Positions 1 through 10,001 of a stretch of DNA of 46,304 nt are shown piece after piece. The position numbers and the translations under genes were made by a program. Under the pieces are notes generated by a model. That model was given only the letters and a program-made list of their open reading frames with translations, was not told where the DNA came from and searched no databases. The DNA is from Lysobacter sp. Root690 (GTDB lineage: Bacteria; Pseudomonadota; Gammaproteobacteria; Xanthomonadales; Xanthomonadaceae): the NCBI RefSeq assembly GCF_001427785.1, contig NZ_LMHM01000012.1, positions 814,613-860,916 on the forward strand. Direction: 5' to 3'. The stretch's first letter is position 1; the number at the start of each line of letters is the position of its first letter.

Positions 1-39
1 CGCTCCTACAGGGTGCTGCCGAGATCGCGATTGCGCTTT

Positions 40-174
40 TGCTGTTCCCCCCTTTGCAAAAGGGGGGGCAGGGGGGATTCGCTTTGGCTTTGGCTTTGGC
101 TGTCGCTTTGATTGATAAAGCCAAAAAGCAAAAGCGAATCCCCCCTGCCCCCCTTTTGCAAAGGGGGGAACAGC
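40..174. repeat. Long imperfect inverted repeat (Lysobacter-type C-run hairpin)
   Basis: The left arm (about 40-100) and right arm (about 119-174) are reverse complements over some 50 bases. Each arm carries the core CCCCCCTTTGCAAAAGGGGG followed by a G run and GATTCGCTTT. The same family recurs at 9841-10001, 33798-33872, 43826-43959 and 44178-44307, with a degenerate copy at 18907-18990. All copies lie between genes. The first bases of the window (CGCTCCTACAGGG) match half of a different repeat seen at 26799-26816. Predicted reading frames across these arms are artefacts of low complexity. Confidence 0.85.
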
Positions 175-676
175 AACAGCCACAGCAACAGAGCCATGCC
201 GGGGGATTTACCGCGGCGACAAGGCGACAGCCCGCGCAACCATCGGCCGCACCAGCACCTGCTACCATCCGCCCCGTTCGCAGAAGAGTGGCGCCGGCCC
301 CGCGGCCGATGCCCGCCGAAGGCGCAGGCTCCCATAATCGCTCAGGCTCGGCCGTTCGGCCGAAACACTGCGGACACCATCGCCGATCTGGAGAGAGGCC
401 GCCACGCGGCCCACCGAAGGGGCAAGCGGGCCGACGCGGATGCGCCGGGCCGCCCAAACTCTCAGGTAAAAGGACAGCGGGAGCGGCGCCGTGGCCTTCG
501 TCTTTCGATGATGCCGCGCAAATTCATGAGTGCATGCACGATGCGCGGCCCGCCGCCGCGCAGCGTCGCTTCGCGCGCGCCGCCACGGTCGGTGGTCGCA
601 TGCGAGGCATCGCATCACGCGTTGTGTTTGCGTCGCATGGCCACGGTTCTCCCGCATCGTCCGACGGAGCACCGCC
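175..676. other. Intergenic region without a recognisable gene
   Basis: Open frames exist on both strands because the DNA is GC-rich, but their translations are arginine/alanine/proline-rich and match no family I recognise. No terminator or convincing promoter was seen. The end of the stretch holds the ribosome-binding site of the next gene (GGAG about seven bases before its ATG). Confidence 0.5.
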
Positions 677-1282
677 ATGTTGTTGCAGATCATCTACCTC
701 ATCGCCATCAGCGCCGAAGCCATGACCGGCGCGCTGTCCGCCGGTCGGCGGCGCATGGATTTGTTCGGCGTGGTCATCATCGCCTGCGTCACCGCGCTCG
801 GCGGCGGTTCGCTGCGCGACATCGTGCTTGGTCACTACCCGCTGGGCTGGGTGCGCCATCCCGAGTACCTGGGCTACACCATCGGCGCGGCCATCGCGGC
901 CACGTTCCTGGCCAAGAAACTGCATTACCTGCGTCGCACCTTCCTGTGGCTGGACGCGCTTGGCCTGATCGCGTTCACCCTGATCGGCTGCGCGGTGGCG
1001 CGCGAGGCCGGCCATCAGCCCGCGATCGTGGTGATCGCCGGCATGCTGACCGGCGCGTTCGGCGGGGTGTTGCGCGATGTGCTCTGCAACGAGATTCCGC
1101 TGGTGTTCCAGCGCGAGTTGTACGCGGTGATTTCGCTGTTGACCGGCGTGGCCTATCTGCTGCTGTTGCGCCTCGGGGTGGCCGAAAATGCAAGCGTGCT
1201 GCTATGCCTCGGCGGCGGCTTCGCGCTGCGCCTGCTGGCGATCCGTTACGAATGGGAAATGCCGAAGTTCGTTTATCAGTGA
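677..1282 (+). CDS. Trimeric intracellular cation (TRIC/UPF0126) channel family protein
   Basis: A 201-residue inner-membrane protein of the TRIC family (YadS/UPF0126), whose bacterial members form trimeric cation channels. It shows the expected two homologous three-helix halves. Each half has a glycine-rich turn followed by Leu-Arg-Asp: GGGSLRD at residues 42-48 and GGVLRD at 129-134. The length is normal for the family (about 200). An upstream in-frame ATG at 530 would add 49 arginine-rich residues unlike the family, whereas the ATG at 677 has a GGAG site at a suitable distance, so 677 was chosen. The gene stands alone, and the next gene is convergent. The physiological ion is not evident from the sequence. 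Confidence 0.88.
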   Translation: MLLQIIYLIAISAEAMTGALSAGRRRMDLFGVVIIACVTALGGGSLRDIVLGHYPLGWVRHPEYLGYTIGAAIAATFLAKKLHYLRRTFLWLDALGLIAFTLIGCAVAREAGHQPAIVVIAGMLTGAFGGVLRDVLCNEIPLVFQRELYAVISLLTGVAYLLLLRLGVAENASVLLCLGGGFALRLLAIRYEWEMPKFVYQ

Positions 1283-1420
1283 TCGCGGCGGCGGCATGAT
1301 CCGAGCGCGAACGACGAGCCTGCACGATGCGGCGGCGATCGGATCGATCCAGGCGCTCACGCGCGGCCCCGCTACTTCTGACTCAGTTGCGCGCCAATCG
1401 ATTCGGCGTCATTGGCTTGA

Positions 1421-2002
1421 TCAATCGGCAAGCACTTGCGCGACCCGCTCGCGCAGCAGCGGCACCAGTTCGCGTTCGAACCAGGCATTGCGCTTGAGCC
1501 ACAGATTGTTGCGCGGGCTCGGATGCGGCAGCGCGACCACGGTGGGCCAGGTGTCGCGCCATGCCAGCACGGCCTGGGTCAACGAGGCGCCCGCATCGGG
1601 CAGGTGATAGGCCTGCGCGTACTGGCCCACCACCAGGGTCAGTTGCAGATGATTCAAGCGCGACATCAGCCGCGCGCGCCAGGTCGGCGCGCATTCCGGC
1701 CGCGGCGGCAGATCGCCGGCGCGGCCGGTGCCGGGAAAGCAGAACCCCATCGGCAGGATCGCGACCCGCTCGGCGTCGTAAAACAGTTCGCGCGACAACC
1801 CCAGCCACGCGCGCAGACGTTCGCCGCTGGCATCGTCGAACGGAATGCCGCTTTCGTGGACCTTGCGTCCCGGCGCCTGCCCGGCGATCAGGATCCGCGC
1901 GCTCGCGCCCACCTGCACCACCGGCCGCGGCCCGTGCGGCAGGTGCGCTTCGCAACGGGTGCAGGCGCGCACCTCGTCCAGCAGGGTCGGCAGGGAGGAC
2001 AT
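1421..2002 (-). CDS. Uracil-DNA glycosylase family protein (Fe-S, family 4-like)
   Basis: A 193-residue protein of the uracil-DNA glycosylase superfamily, which removes uracil or related bases from DNA to start base excision repair. Four cysteines are spaced as in Fe-S family 4 enzymes: C14 and C17 (CTRC), C88 and C104. Motif A reads GQAPGRKVHESGIPF (41-55), and motif B is HPSPRN (160-165), with the histidine expected at the active site. Motif A differs from classical family 4 (Glu-x-Pro-Gly and Asp), so base specificity may differ. It is convergent with the TRIC gene and about 75 bases from the end of the deacetylase gene, which is read in the same direction. No uracil activity can be asserted from sequence alone. 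Confidence 0.82.
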   Translation of the reverse strand: MSSLPTLLDEVRACTRCEAHLPHGPRPVVQVGASARILIAGQAPGRKVHESGIPFDDASGERLRAWLGLSRELFYDAERVAILPMGFCFPGTGRAGDLPPRPECAPTWRARLMSRLNHLQLTLVVGQYAQAYHLPDAGASLTQAVLAWRDTWPTVVALPHPSPRNNLWLKRNAWFERELVPLLRERVAQVLAD

Positions 2003-2076
2003 GGCGCGATGCTAGGCCCTGCCGGGAGCGGCGTCGATAGGCGCGCGAGCGCGCGCCCGGATGGCGACGGATCGGT

Positions 2077-4035
2077 TCAGCGCAGGCAGCGAATGCCTTG
2101 CGTGCCGCGGGTGCAAATCTCCTTGCGTTGATCGCCGTCGGTATCGCCGATCATCAACGGCAGTGCGTAGGCCGGTTTGCCGTAGCCGTTGGCGCCGGTC
2201 ATCCATCGGTTGTCGATGTGATGGTAAGCGCTGAACCGGGTCCCATCGGAGAACGCGCACGCCACCCCGGTCGTATACTGGCCGCAGATGTCGGCCTTGC
2301 CGTCGTTGTTGATATCGGCCAAGGACAGGGTCTGGAAATACACGCGCTCGTCGCCCGATGTCGCCGGAATATTCCATTGCTCCTGGTCGGCGAAAGCGCT
2401 GCTCCACCAGGTCGGCGCGGAAAACGCACTGCCTTGCGACAGCGAACAGATGATGCCGTAACTTGCTCGCCCGCATAAATCGGCGCGACCGTCGCCGTTG
2501 ATGTCGCCCAAGCGCAGGGTTGCGGCGTACTCGCGATGATTCCATGCGTTGGCGTCGTCGAATCCGCCGCTGAGCCAGCGCTGCGCGGCCGAGAACGACG
2601 CGCCGTTGAACAACTGGCAAACGATGCCGTTGGCGTCGTGTCCGCATACATCTGGATGATGGTCGCCGTCGATATCGCCCATCTGGATCGATGCGTACAT
2701 GGACTCGCTCGCACCCCAGCCGGCGGCATCGGAGAACACCGCGCCGGTCGCCCAGGTGACGGTCGCGGCGAAAGCATTGCCGAGTGAGCGCATGCAGTAA
2801 ATTCCCGCGGCGCCACGCACGCACAAGTCCGCCCGTCCGTCGTTGTCCATGTCGATCAGTCGCGTGGTCGCCGTGTACTTCGCTTCCGACCAGCCCTGAT
2901 TGTCCGGAAGATCGCGCCATTTGCTGCTCGCGCGGGATCTTCCGTCGATGCAGTAGATGCCGTCCACCCGCTTTCCGCATACGTCGGGGACGCCGTCGCC
3001 GTCGACATCGCCCATTCGGATCGAGCGATAGTGGCCGGCGATCTGAGCGGTGCCGGAGGCGTCGGAGAACTGCGTCGAGTAGGTGTCGATCGTCAGCCGG
3101 CTGTCGGTCCCGACCATTCCGGGAATGGCGTCGAGCGAGGTGAAGACGTACTTGGTGTCCGGATCGCTCTTGATCAGTTCTATCAATCGCCTGGTCATTC
3201 GGAACGCGTAGTCGCTTCCCACCGCATTGGGACTGCGATCGTGCATCTGCACGATGCCGCTCTTGGCGACGCCGCCACGCATGCTGCGCGAGTAGCTGTT
3301 ATGCGTCGGATCGGTCCCATAGAGTCGGTCCGCGCAGGTTTCCGGACTCTGGATCGGATCGTTGTAGCGCGTGTCGTTGCACGGCCAGTCCGCGCCCAGG
3401 TAGTCGTAGAGAATCGGTCCGGCGACATCTTTCAACGCCGGTTCGTCGCGCAACAGGTCGTACGGGGCTTGGCCCCAGTTGTTGGAAGGCGCGCGAAAGA
3501 AGGAATAGCCGTCGCGTTGGTAGGGGGCGATCAGCGCCTGGGTCAAAAGTACGTCTTGCCGGATCTTGACCGGCCCCACCGCATTGAAGTTGCTGTCGAG
3601 CGCGTAGTGCAGTTCGGTATGGTTGCCGACCTGTTGATCGGCCGATACGAGTTGTTCCAGTGTGCTCAAAGGGTATTGCTTGAGCTGCGAACAAGGCTCG
3701 CCCGCGCCGCGTCCGGTGAACCGGCAGCCGTTGACGAAGAACGTGGCGCGGATATTGCGTCCCTGCAGGTAGCGCGCCAGCGCGACGCTGTGCTCGTCCA
3801 TGCCGTCGTCATAGGTAAATACGATGTAGCCCTTCGGCAGGTTGTCGCCGATCACCTGCGGCAAGGTCAATCCCGGTTGCCCGCTCGGGTATTCGGCGAC
3901 GAATCCGTCGCGATTGACCGCCGACGCGGCGGATGCCGCGGTGGCCGCGACGATCAGGATGACCGCTTGCGCACCGGCGCGTATCGTCGTTGCGGCCGGG
4001 TGAGAATCACGGCGAGGTCGTATCGAAAATCGCAT
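2077..4035 (-). CDS. Secreted polysaccharide deacetylase (NodB/CE4) with C-terminal FG-GAP/VCBS repeats
   Basis: A 652-residue exported protein. The first 39 residues form a basic stretch, a hydrophobic core (AVILIVAATAASA) and a signal-peptidase-like end. A carbohydrate esterase 4 domain follows (about 65-305). It has the motif-1 acid pair TYDDG (74-78), the metal-binding H139xxxH143, the R181-A-P motif and the H265-D266 catalytic histidine motif. These residues predict metal-dependent N- or O-deacetylation of a polysaccharide. The C-terminal half (about 335-652) has six Asp-rich calcium-type repeats such as GDVDGDG (342-348), DMDNDG, GDIDGD, GDINGDG, ADINNDG and GDTDGD, which suggest a beta-propeller. 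Cysteine pairs (VCG...YC) recur with the repeats and point to extracytoplasmic disulphides. The substrate is unknown; chitin, peptidoglycan or exopolysaccharide are all possible. Confidence 0.87.
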   Translation of the reverse strand: MRFSIRPRRDSHPAATTIRAGAQAVILIVAATAASAASAVNRDGFVAEYPSGQPGLTLPQVIGDNLPKGYIVFTYDDGMDEHSVALARYLQGRNIRATFFVNGCRFTGRGAGEPCSQLKQYPLSTLEQLVSADQQVGNHTELHYALDSNFNAVGPVKIRQDVLLTQALIAPYQRDGYSFFRAPSNNWGQAPYDLLRDEPALKDVAGPILYDYLGADWPCNDTRYNDPIQSPETCADRLYGTDPTHNSYSRSMRGGVAKSGIVQMHDRSPNAVGSDYAFRMTRRLIELIKSDPDTKYVFTSLDAIPGMVGTDSRLTIDTYSTQFSDASGTAQIAGHYRSIRMGDVDGDGVPDVCGKRVDGIYCIDGRSRASSKWRDLPDNQGWSEAKYTATTRLIDMDNDGRADLCVRGAAGIYCMRSLGNAFAATVTWATGAVFSDAAGWGASESMYASIQMGDIDGDHHPDVCGHDANGIVCQLFNGASFSAAQRWLSGGFDDANAWNHREYAATLRLGDINGDGRADLCGRASYGIICSLSQGSAFSAPTWWSSAFADQEQWNIPATSGDERVYFQTLSLADINNDGKADICGQYTTGVACAFSDGTRFSAYHHIDNRWMTGANGYGKPAYALPLMIGDTDGDQRKEICTRGTQGIRCLR

Positions 4036-4150
4036 CGTGCCGGTCCTTTGGTCTGATCGCAGTCATCTGCGGCGGGAGAATCAACATGTTTCATTCGCGC
4101 GCGCAGAGTGCTGAGAAAGACGTGTGGTCCAAGGCGTAGCGACATATATA

Positions 4151-4186
4151 AAAACAATGCCGGCAATAGTGCCGGCATTGTTTTTT
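4151..4186 (-). terminator. Rho-independent terminator, probably bidirectional
   Basis: A perfect 14-base stem (4151-4164 and 4171-4184) closes on a six-base loop and has T runs on both strands. It lies just past the stop codon of the leftward MFS gene, and would separate that unit from the deacetylase gene. Confidence 0.9.
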
Positions 4187-4208
4187 GATGCGCATTTAGT
4201 GTGAGAGG

Positions 4209-5873
4209 TTACAAGGTGATATCGCGATCCTTGGTTTCCGGCAGGAACAGCGCGCCGATCACCACGGTCATCGACGCGACGATGATCGGATACCACAGGC
4301 CGCTGTAGATATCGCCGGTGGCGGCGACGATGGCGAAGGCGGTGAACGGCAGGAAGCCACCGAACCAGCCGTTGCCGATGTGGTACGGCAGCGACATCGA
4401 GGTGTAGCGGATGCGGGTCGGGAACAATTCGACCAGCCATGCCGCGATCGGGCCGTAGACCATGGTCACCAACAGCACCAGGAAGGTCAGCAGCGCGATC
4501 ACCATCGGCTTGTTGATCTGCGCCGGATCGGCCTTGGCCGGATAGCCGGCGGTGGTCAATGCCGCGCTGAGCTCCTTGCCGAACGCTTCGGACTGCGCCT
4601 TGAACGTCGCGCTGTCGAGCGCTTCGCCCTCGAAGCTGTTCAAGCTCGCGCCGCCGATGCTCACCGTCGCCAGACTGCCGGCCGGACCGGCCGCGTTGAT
4701 GTAGGGGATGCCCTTCTTGGCCAACGCCGACTTGATCACGTCGCACGACTGCTTGAACGCGGCCTTGCCGACCGGATCGAACTGGAACGCGCAACGTTCC
4801 GGATCGGCGGTGACGGTGACCGGCGAAGCGGCGACCGCGGCTTCCAGCGCCGGATTGACGTTGTGGGTGAGCGCCTTGAACACCGGGAAGTAGGTGAACA
4901 CCGCGATCAGGCAGCCGGCCAGCACGATCTTCTTGCGCCCGATCTTGTCCGACAGCCAGCCGAACAGGATGAATCCGCCGGTGGCCAGCGCGAGCGCGAT
5001 TGCGATCAGGATGTCGGCTTGGTTTGGATCCATGCCGAGGGTCTTGGTCAGGAAGAACAGCGAGTAGAACTGGCCGCCGTACCACACCACCGCCTGGCCC
5101 GCGGTCGCGCCGAGCAGGGCGAGCAACGCGATCTTGCCGTTCTTGGAGAAGAAGCTCTCGGTGATCGGCGCCTTGGAGGTCTTGCCTTCGGCCTTCATCT
5201 GCTGGAACAGCGGCGATTCGGCCAACTGCATGCGGATCCACACCGACACGCCGAGCAGGATCACCGAGAACCAGAACGGGATGCGCCAGCCCCAGGCTTC
5301 GAAGTCGTCCTTGCCCAACCAGTTGCGGCAGCTCCAGATCACCAGCAGCGACAGGAACAGGCCGATGGTCGCGGTGGTCTGGATGAAGCTCGTATACAGA
5401 CCGCGCTTGCCGTTGGGGGCGTGCTCGGCGACATAGGTGGCCGCGCCGCCGTACTCGCCGCCGAGCGCGAGGCCCTGCAGCAAGCGCAGCACGATCAGGA
5501 TCACCGGCGCGGCGATGCCCATGGTGGCGTAACTGGGCAGGATGCCGACCAGGAAGGTCGATATGCCCATCAACACGATGGTGATGAGGAAGGTGTATTT
5601 GCGTCCGATCATGTCGCCGAGCCGGCCGAACACCAGCGCGCCGAATGGACGCACCGCGAAGCCGGCGGCGAACGCGAGCAGGGCGAAGATGAACTGGCTG
5701 GTCTCGTTGAGGCCGCCGAAGAACTGCTTGCCGATGATGACCGCGAGCGAGCCGTACAGATAGAAGTCGTACCACTCGAATACGGTGCCGAGGCTTGAAG
5801 CGAAAATGACTTTCTTATGACCCTTGGTCAGCGGCGCGGTGGACGGCGGCGCGTTTGCGGCGGTGCTGGACAT
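4209..5873 (-). CDS. MHS-type MFS transporter, probable carboxylate/acetate-related symporter
   Basis: A 554-residue inner-membrane major facilitator of the metabolite:H+ symporter (MHS) type. It begins with the typical FEWYDFYLYG segment (about 32-41), has motif A GRLGDMIGRK (83-92) and a second copy GWLSDKIGRKK in the central loop. Family members are usually about 430 residues; the extra length is a hydrophilic insert of about 120 residues (about 342-462) after a late membrane helix, probably in the periplasm. It lies 217 bases downstream of a porin gene in the same direction and is likely co-transcribed with it. Divergence from acs suggests uptake of a short carboxylate. That substrate is inferred from neighbours, because the sequence alone does not define it. 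Confidence 0.85.
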   Translation of the reverse strand: MSSTAANAPPSTAPLTKGHKKVIFASSLGTVFEWYDFYLYGSLAVIIGKQFFGGLNETSQFIFALLAFAAGFAVRPFGALVFGRLGDMIGRKYTFLITIVLMGISTFLVGILPSYATMGIAAPVILIVLRLLQGLALGGEYGGAATYVAEHAPNGKRGLYTSFIQTTATIGLFLSLLVIWSCRNWLGKDDFEAWGWRIPFWFSVILLGVSVWIRMQLAESPLFQQMKAEGKTSKAPITESFFSKNGKIALLALLGATAGQAVVWYGGQFYSLFFLTKTLGMDPNQADILIAIALALATGGFILFGWLSDKIGRKKIVLAGCLIAVFTYFPVFKALTHNVNPALEAAVAASPVTVTADPERCAFQFDPVGKAAFKQSCDVIKSALAKKGIPYINAAGPAGSLATVSIGGASLNSFEGEALDSATFKAQSEAFGKELSAALTTAGYPAKADPAQINKPMVIALLTFLVLLVTMVYGPIAAWLVELFPTRIRYTSMSLPYHIGNGWFGGFLPFTAFAIVAATGDIYSGLWYPIIVASMTVVIGALFLPETKDRDITL

Positions 5874-5876
5874 GTC

Positions 5877-5890
5877 TGTTCCCCCGAACA
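5877..5890 (-). promoter_or_regulatory. Small hairpin enclosing the MFS gene ribosome-binding site
   Basis: On the minus strand TGTTC-GGGG-GAACA pairs as a five-base stem, with the G-rich Shine-Dalgarno sequence as its loop, just upstream of the ATG at 5873. It could modulate translation, but the stem is short and chance is possible. Confidence 0.35.
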
Positions 5891-5973
5891 GTGGGAAGGA
5901 GCGGGCTTGGGGGCCCGCCGGGGTTTTCTGTGTCAGAAACGGTGTTTGATCGCAGCGCGCGAATCTCTCCCAA

Positions 5974-6058
5974 CGTCATTCCCGCGTTCGCGGGAATCCA
6001 GTGTCTTTAATCGCAGCGGCACGAAAGTCGCTGGATTCCCGCGTTCGCGGGAATGACG
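5974..6058. repeat. Paired REP-like hairpin (GTCATTCCCGCG family)
   Basis: Two inverted copies of GTCATTCCCGCGTTCGCGGG face each other around a short spacer. The element lies between the porin and MFS genes. The same family occurs at 18686-18856, near 19100 and at 29751-30149. In the porin-MFS transcript it would form a strong stem that may affect mRNA stability or relative expression. Confidence 0.85.
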
Positions 6059-6090
6059 GCAGGAGAGAGCGCCGCGATCGGAACGCATCA

Positions 6091-7503
6091 TCAGAAGCTG
6101 TACTTCACATGCGTCTGCAAACGATTGATCTCGCCCTTGTCGCCGGTTTCGATCTCGCGCTGGCCCCAGATGTATTCCGCGCCCACGTCGAGCTTCGGAA
6201 TCGGGGTGTAGATCAGGTTGATGTGCGCCGACTGCGCCGAGTGGGTGATGCCGGTCCCGGTCAACGCGGTGTCCTGGTCGTATTGCGCGCGCGAATAGAA
6301 CAGGTTGCCGCGCAGCTTCGGGGTGAACACGTGGCGCCAGCCGACGAAGCCGGAGATCACGTCGATGTTTTCCAGATCGCCGTTCGCGTCGAGCACCGCG
6401 TCGTTGTTGAGCGCCAGACCGACGTAACGGCCGATGCCGCTGCCGGCGGTGACCATGTAACGCAGATCGTCCTTGGCGCCGAGGTTCCACTTGCCCGAAA
6501 CGCTGACGCCGTAACCAGTGTTGCTGTCGTTGATCCGGCCGGTCTGGTACTTGAGCTGACGCGCCAAGGCGCCGACGCTGAAATGACCCCAGTCGCCCTT
6601 GGCCGTGTAGCGCGCGGTGACGTCGGGGACCGCGCCGTCGTCGCCGGCGACCTGGGCCATGTTGCCGCGGAACGGCGTGTACACCGTCTCCGGGTTTTCG
6701 ATCGAGAACGACCACGGCCCGCTGGTGTAGCGCAACTGCGCCTGACGCACGAACACCGTGCCTTCGGTGGGGCCGAGGAAGTCGACCGTGTCCGGCAGCG
6801 CCGCGGTGTCCTGGAAGTTCGACCAGGTCTGACCGGCCAGCCACTTGTTCCAGCTCACATAAGCCTGGCGCAAGGTCAGCGCATAGGTGTTGGTGGCGAT
6901 CTCGTTGCCGGTGAACGCGGTGGTGCCGCCGCCGAACAGATCGAATTCGAGATAACCCTTGAGCTTGTCGCCGCTTTCCAGGTCGGTGTCGGTGGCGAAC
7001 CAGAAGCGCGAGAAGTTCGCGCCCATGTCGGTGTCGGCGCTGCCCTCGCGATTGCCGCCGCCGCCGACCGGAATCGCCTTGGGCACGTAGAACAGACGAC
7101 CGACCGAACCGTCGGCGATGTCGCCGTCGTTGGTCGAGGTGACCGAGGCGTCGAGCTTGATGAAGCCGCCGTAGCTGAAACGCGTGCCGGGATTCGCGCC
7201 GGGGTTGATCGGCGCGGTCTGCAGGCTCGGCTTGCCGGGCGCGGCGACCGCGGCGACAGGCGCGCTGGCCTGCGCGGCCTTGACCTCGGTGACCTGGGTC
7301 TGGACCTGCTGCTGTTGCGACACCAGTTGCTGGACCATGCGTTCCAGGTCGGCGACGCGCGCTTCGAGTTCCTTTTCCTTCGCGGTCTGGGCGAAGGCCA
7401 GCCCGGGCAGGGCCAGTGCGACCAGCAAGGCCGCGGCCAGCGGCCGCCGTCGGATCGTTGCGCGCGGCGCGGCGTTGCGTGTCATCACGCGAGTGACAGT
7501 CAT
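6091..7503 (-). CDS. DcaP-like outer-membrane porin
   Basis: A 470-residue outer-membrane protein resembling the DcaP family of trimeric porins, which admit small carboxylic acids. The ATG at 7503 is preceded by GGGAGGGG at good spacing, so it was preferred over an upstream frame opening at 7626. An N-terminal signal peptide ends at LPGLAFA. A coiled-coil stretch rich in Glu and Gln follows (ELEARVADLERMVQQLV). Then comes a long beta-strand-rich domain starting SYGGFIKLDAS and ending in a terminal phenylalanine (VKYSF), the usual outer-membrane insertion signal. It is divergent from acs and upstream of the MFS transporter, so the pair probably supplies the outer and inner membrane uptake steps for acetate or a related acid. 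Confidence 0.85.
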   Translation of the reverse strand: MTVTRVMTRNAAPRATIRRRPLAAALLVALALPGLAFAQTAKEKELEARVADLERMVQQLVSQQQQVQTQVTEVKAAQASAPVAAVAAPGKPSLQTAPINPGANPGTRFSYGGFIKLDASVTSTNDGDIADGSVGRLFYVPKAIPVGGGGNREGSADTDMGANFSRFWFATDTDLESGDKLKGYLEFDLFGGGTTAFTGNEIATNTYALTLRQAYVSWNKWLAGQTWSNFQDTAALPDTVDFLGPTEGTVFVRQAQLRYTSGPWSFSIENPETVYTPFRGNMAQVAGDDGAVPDVTARYTAKGDWGHFSVGALARQLKYQTGRINDSNTGYGVSVSGKWNLGAKDDLRYMVTAGSGIGRYVGLALNNDAVLDANGDLENIDVISGFVGWRHVFTPKLRGNLFYSRAQYDQDTALTGTGITHSAQSAHINLIYTPIPKLDVGAEYIWGQREIETGDKGEINRLQTHVKYSF

Positions 7504-7584
7504 GATTCCCCTCCCGAAGAATGCCGCCCGAACGGTGCGGCCGCGGCCAGCCTGCGCGCGGCTCCGATGGCTCACCATTCGCCA

Positions 7585-7626
7585 TTGGTCGTAAAAAGCG
7601 CACCTGTATGCGCGGTTTACGACCAA
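7585..7626. promoter_or_regulatory. Hairpin in the porin promoter region
   Basis: TTGGTCGTAAA (7585-7595) and TTTACGACCAA (7616-7626) are perfect inverted repeats with an inner GCGC stem. The right arm overlaps the first GACC-AA-GGTC palindrome, so this may be one compound operator containing an extra GGTC half-site. Confidence 0.5.
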
Positions 7627-7632
7627 GGTCTA
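7621..7632. promoter_or_regulatory. Putative CrbR operator, porin side
   Basis: GACCAAGGTCTA has a GACC/GGTC dyad with an AA centre, about 122 bases upstream of the porin ATG. The identical 12 bases recur at 7709-7720 on the acs side. Assignment to the LuxR-type regulator encoded at 10510 is an inference from gene context. Confidence 0.5.
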
Positions 7633-7634
7633 TG

Positions 7635-7705
7635 AGGCCGGGATTCGAGATTGGGGATTCGGGATTGGTCAAGCAGAGCCTTTACCGAATCCCCAATCCC
7701 GGCCT
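7635..7705. repeat. Short inverted-repeat element between two identical operator-like sites
   Basis: The right arm 7685-7705 (CCGAATCCCCAATCCCGGCCT) is the reverse complement of the left arm 7635-7662, except for a seven-base internal duplication (CGAGATT) in the left arm. The element is flanked on both sides by GACCAAGGTCTA. A related run of GAATCCC units occurs at 7818-7849. Confidence 0.7.
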
Positions 7706-7724
7706 TTAGACCAAGGTCTAAAGG
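7703..7724. promoter_or_regulatory. Putative CrbR operator, acs side
   Basis: CCTTTAGACC-AA-GGTCTAAAGG is a perfect ten-base dyad centred about 153 bases upstream of the acs ATG. It is the more symmetric of the two sites and the best candidate for acs activation. Binding by CrbR is inferred. Confidence 0.55.
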
Positions 7725-7817
7725 TCCCCAACTCAGCAGCGCTTGCTGCATTGCGGCACACTTGGGTGCCGAGAGTGAGGGTTCGAGATTCGCCGCGGCG
7801 TCATCGTGGCCGGCGTC

Positions 7818-7849
7818 CGAATCCCGAATCTCCAACCCCGAATCCCGCC
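7818..7849. repeat. GAATCCC-type short repeat before acs
   Basis: Direct repeats of CGAATCCC / AATCTCC units lie immediately upstream of the acs ribosome-binding site and resemble the arms of the 7635-7705 element. They lie inside the acs leader. Confidence 0.6.
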
Positions 7850-7866
7850 CCATGCAGGAGCCCCCA

Positions 7867-9819
<1,953 letters not shown>

Positions 9820-9840
9820 GAGGACGTGGGGGCTGGCGGT

Positions 9841-10001
9841 AAGAGCAAATCCCCCCTGGCCCCCCTTTTTCAAAGGGGGACTCGAAATGATGGTTGCCGG
9901 ATGGGCGGGCGTTCCGACTGAGCACGGCGAAAGGCCTCAATCGCCGCCTTTGCCTTTGCTGTTCCCCCCTTTAAAAAAGGGGGGTAGGGGGGATTTGCTC
10001 T
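9841..10001. repeat. C-run inverted-repeat element abutting a stop codon
   Basis: The left arm (about 9841-9882, AGAGCAAATCCCCCC...) and right arm (about 9956-10001, ...GGGGGGATTTGCTCT) are inverted copies around about 75 bases. The family is that of 40-174. The right edge reaches the stop codon of the leftward DUF559 gene. As a hairpin it could also end transcription from both sides. Confidence 0.8.

Noticed and set aside
112-1299. Long plus-strand frame across the first kilobase
   Set aside because: It passes through hairpin repeats and overlaps the TRIC gene in a different frame, and the peptide is arginine-rich and non-homologous.
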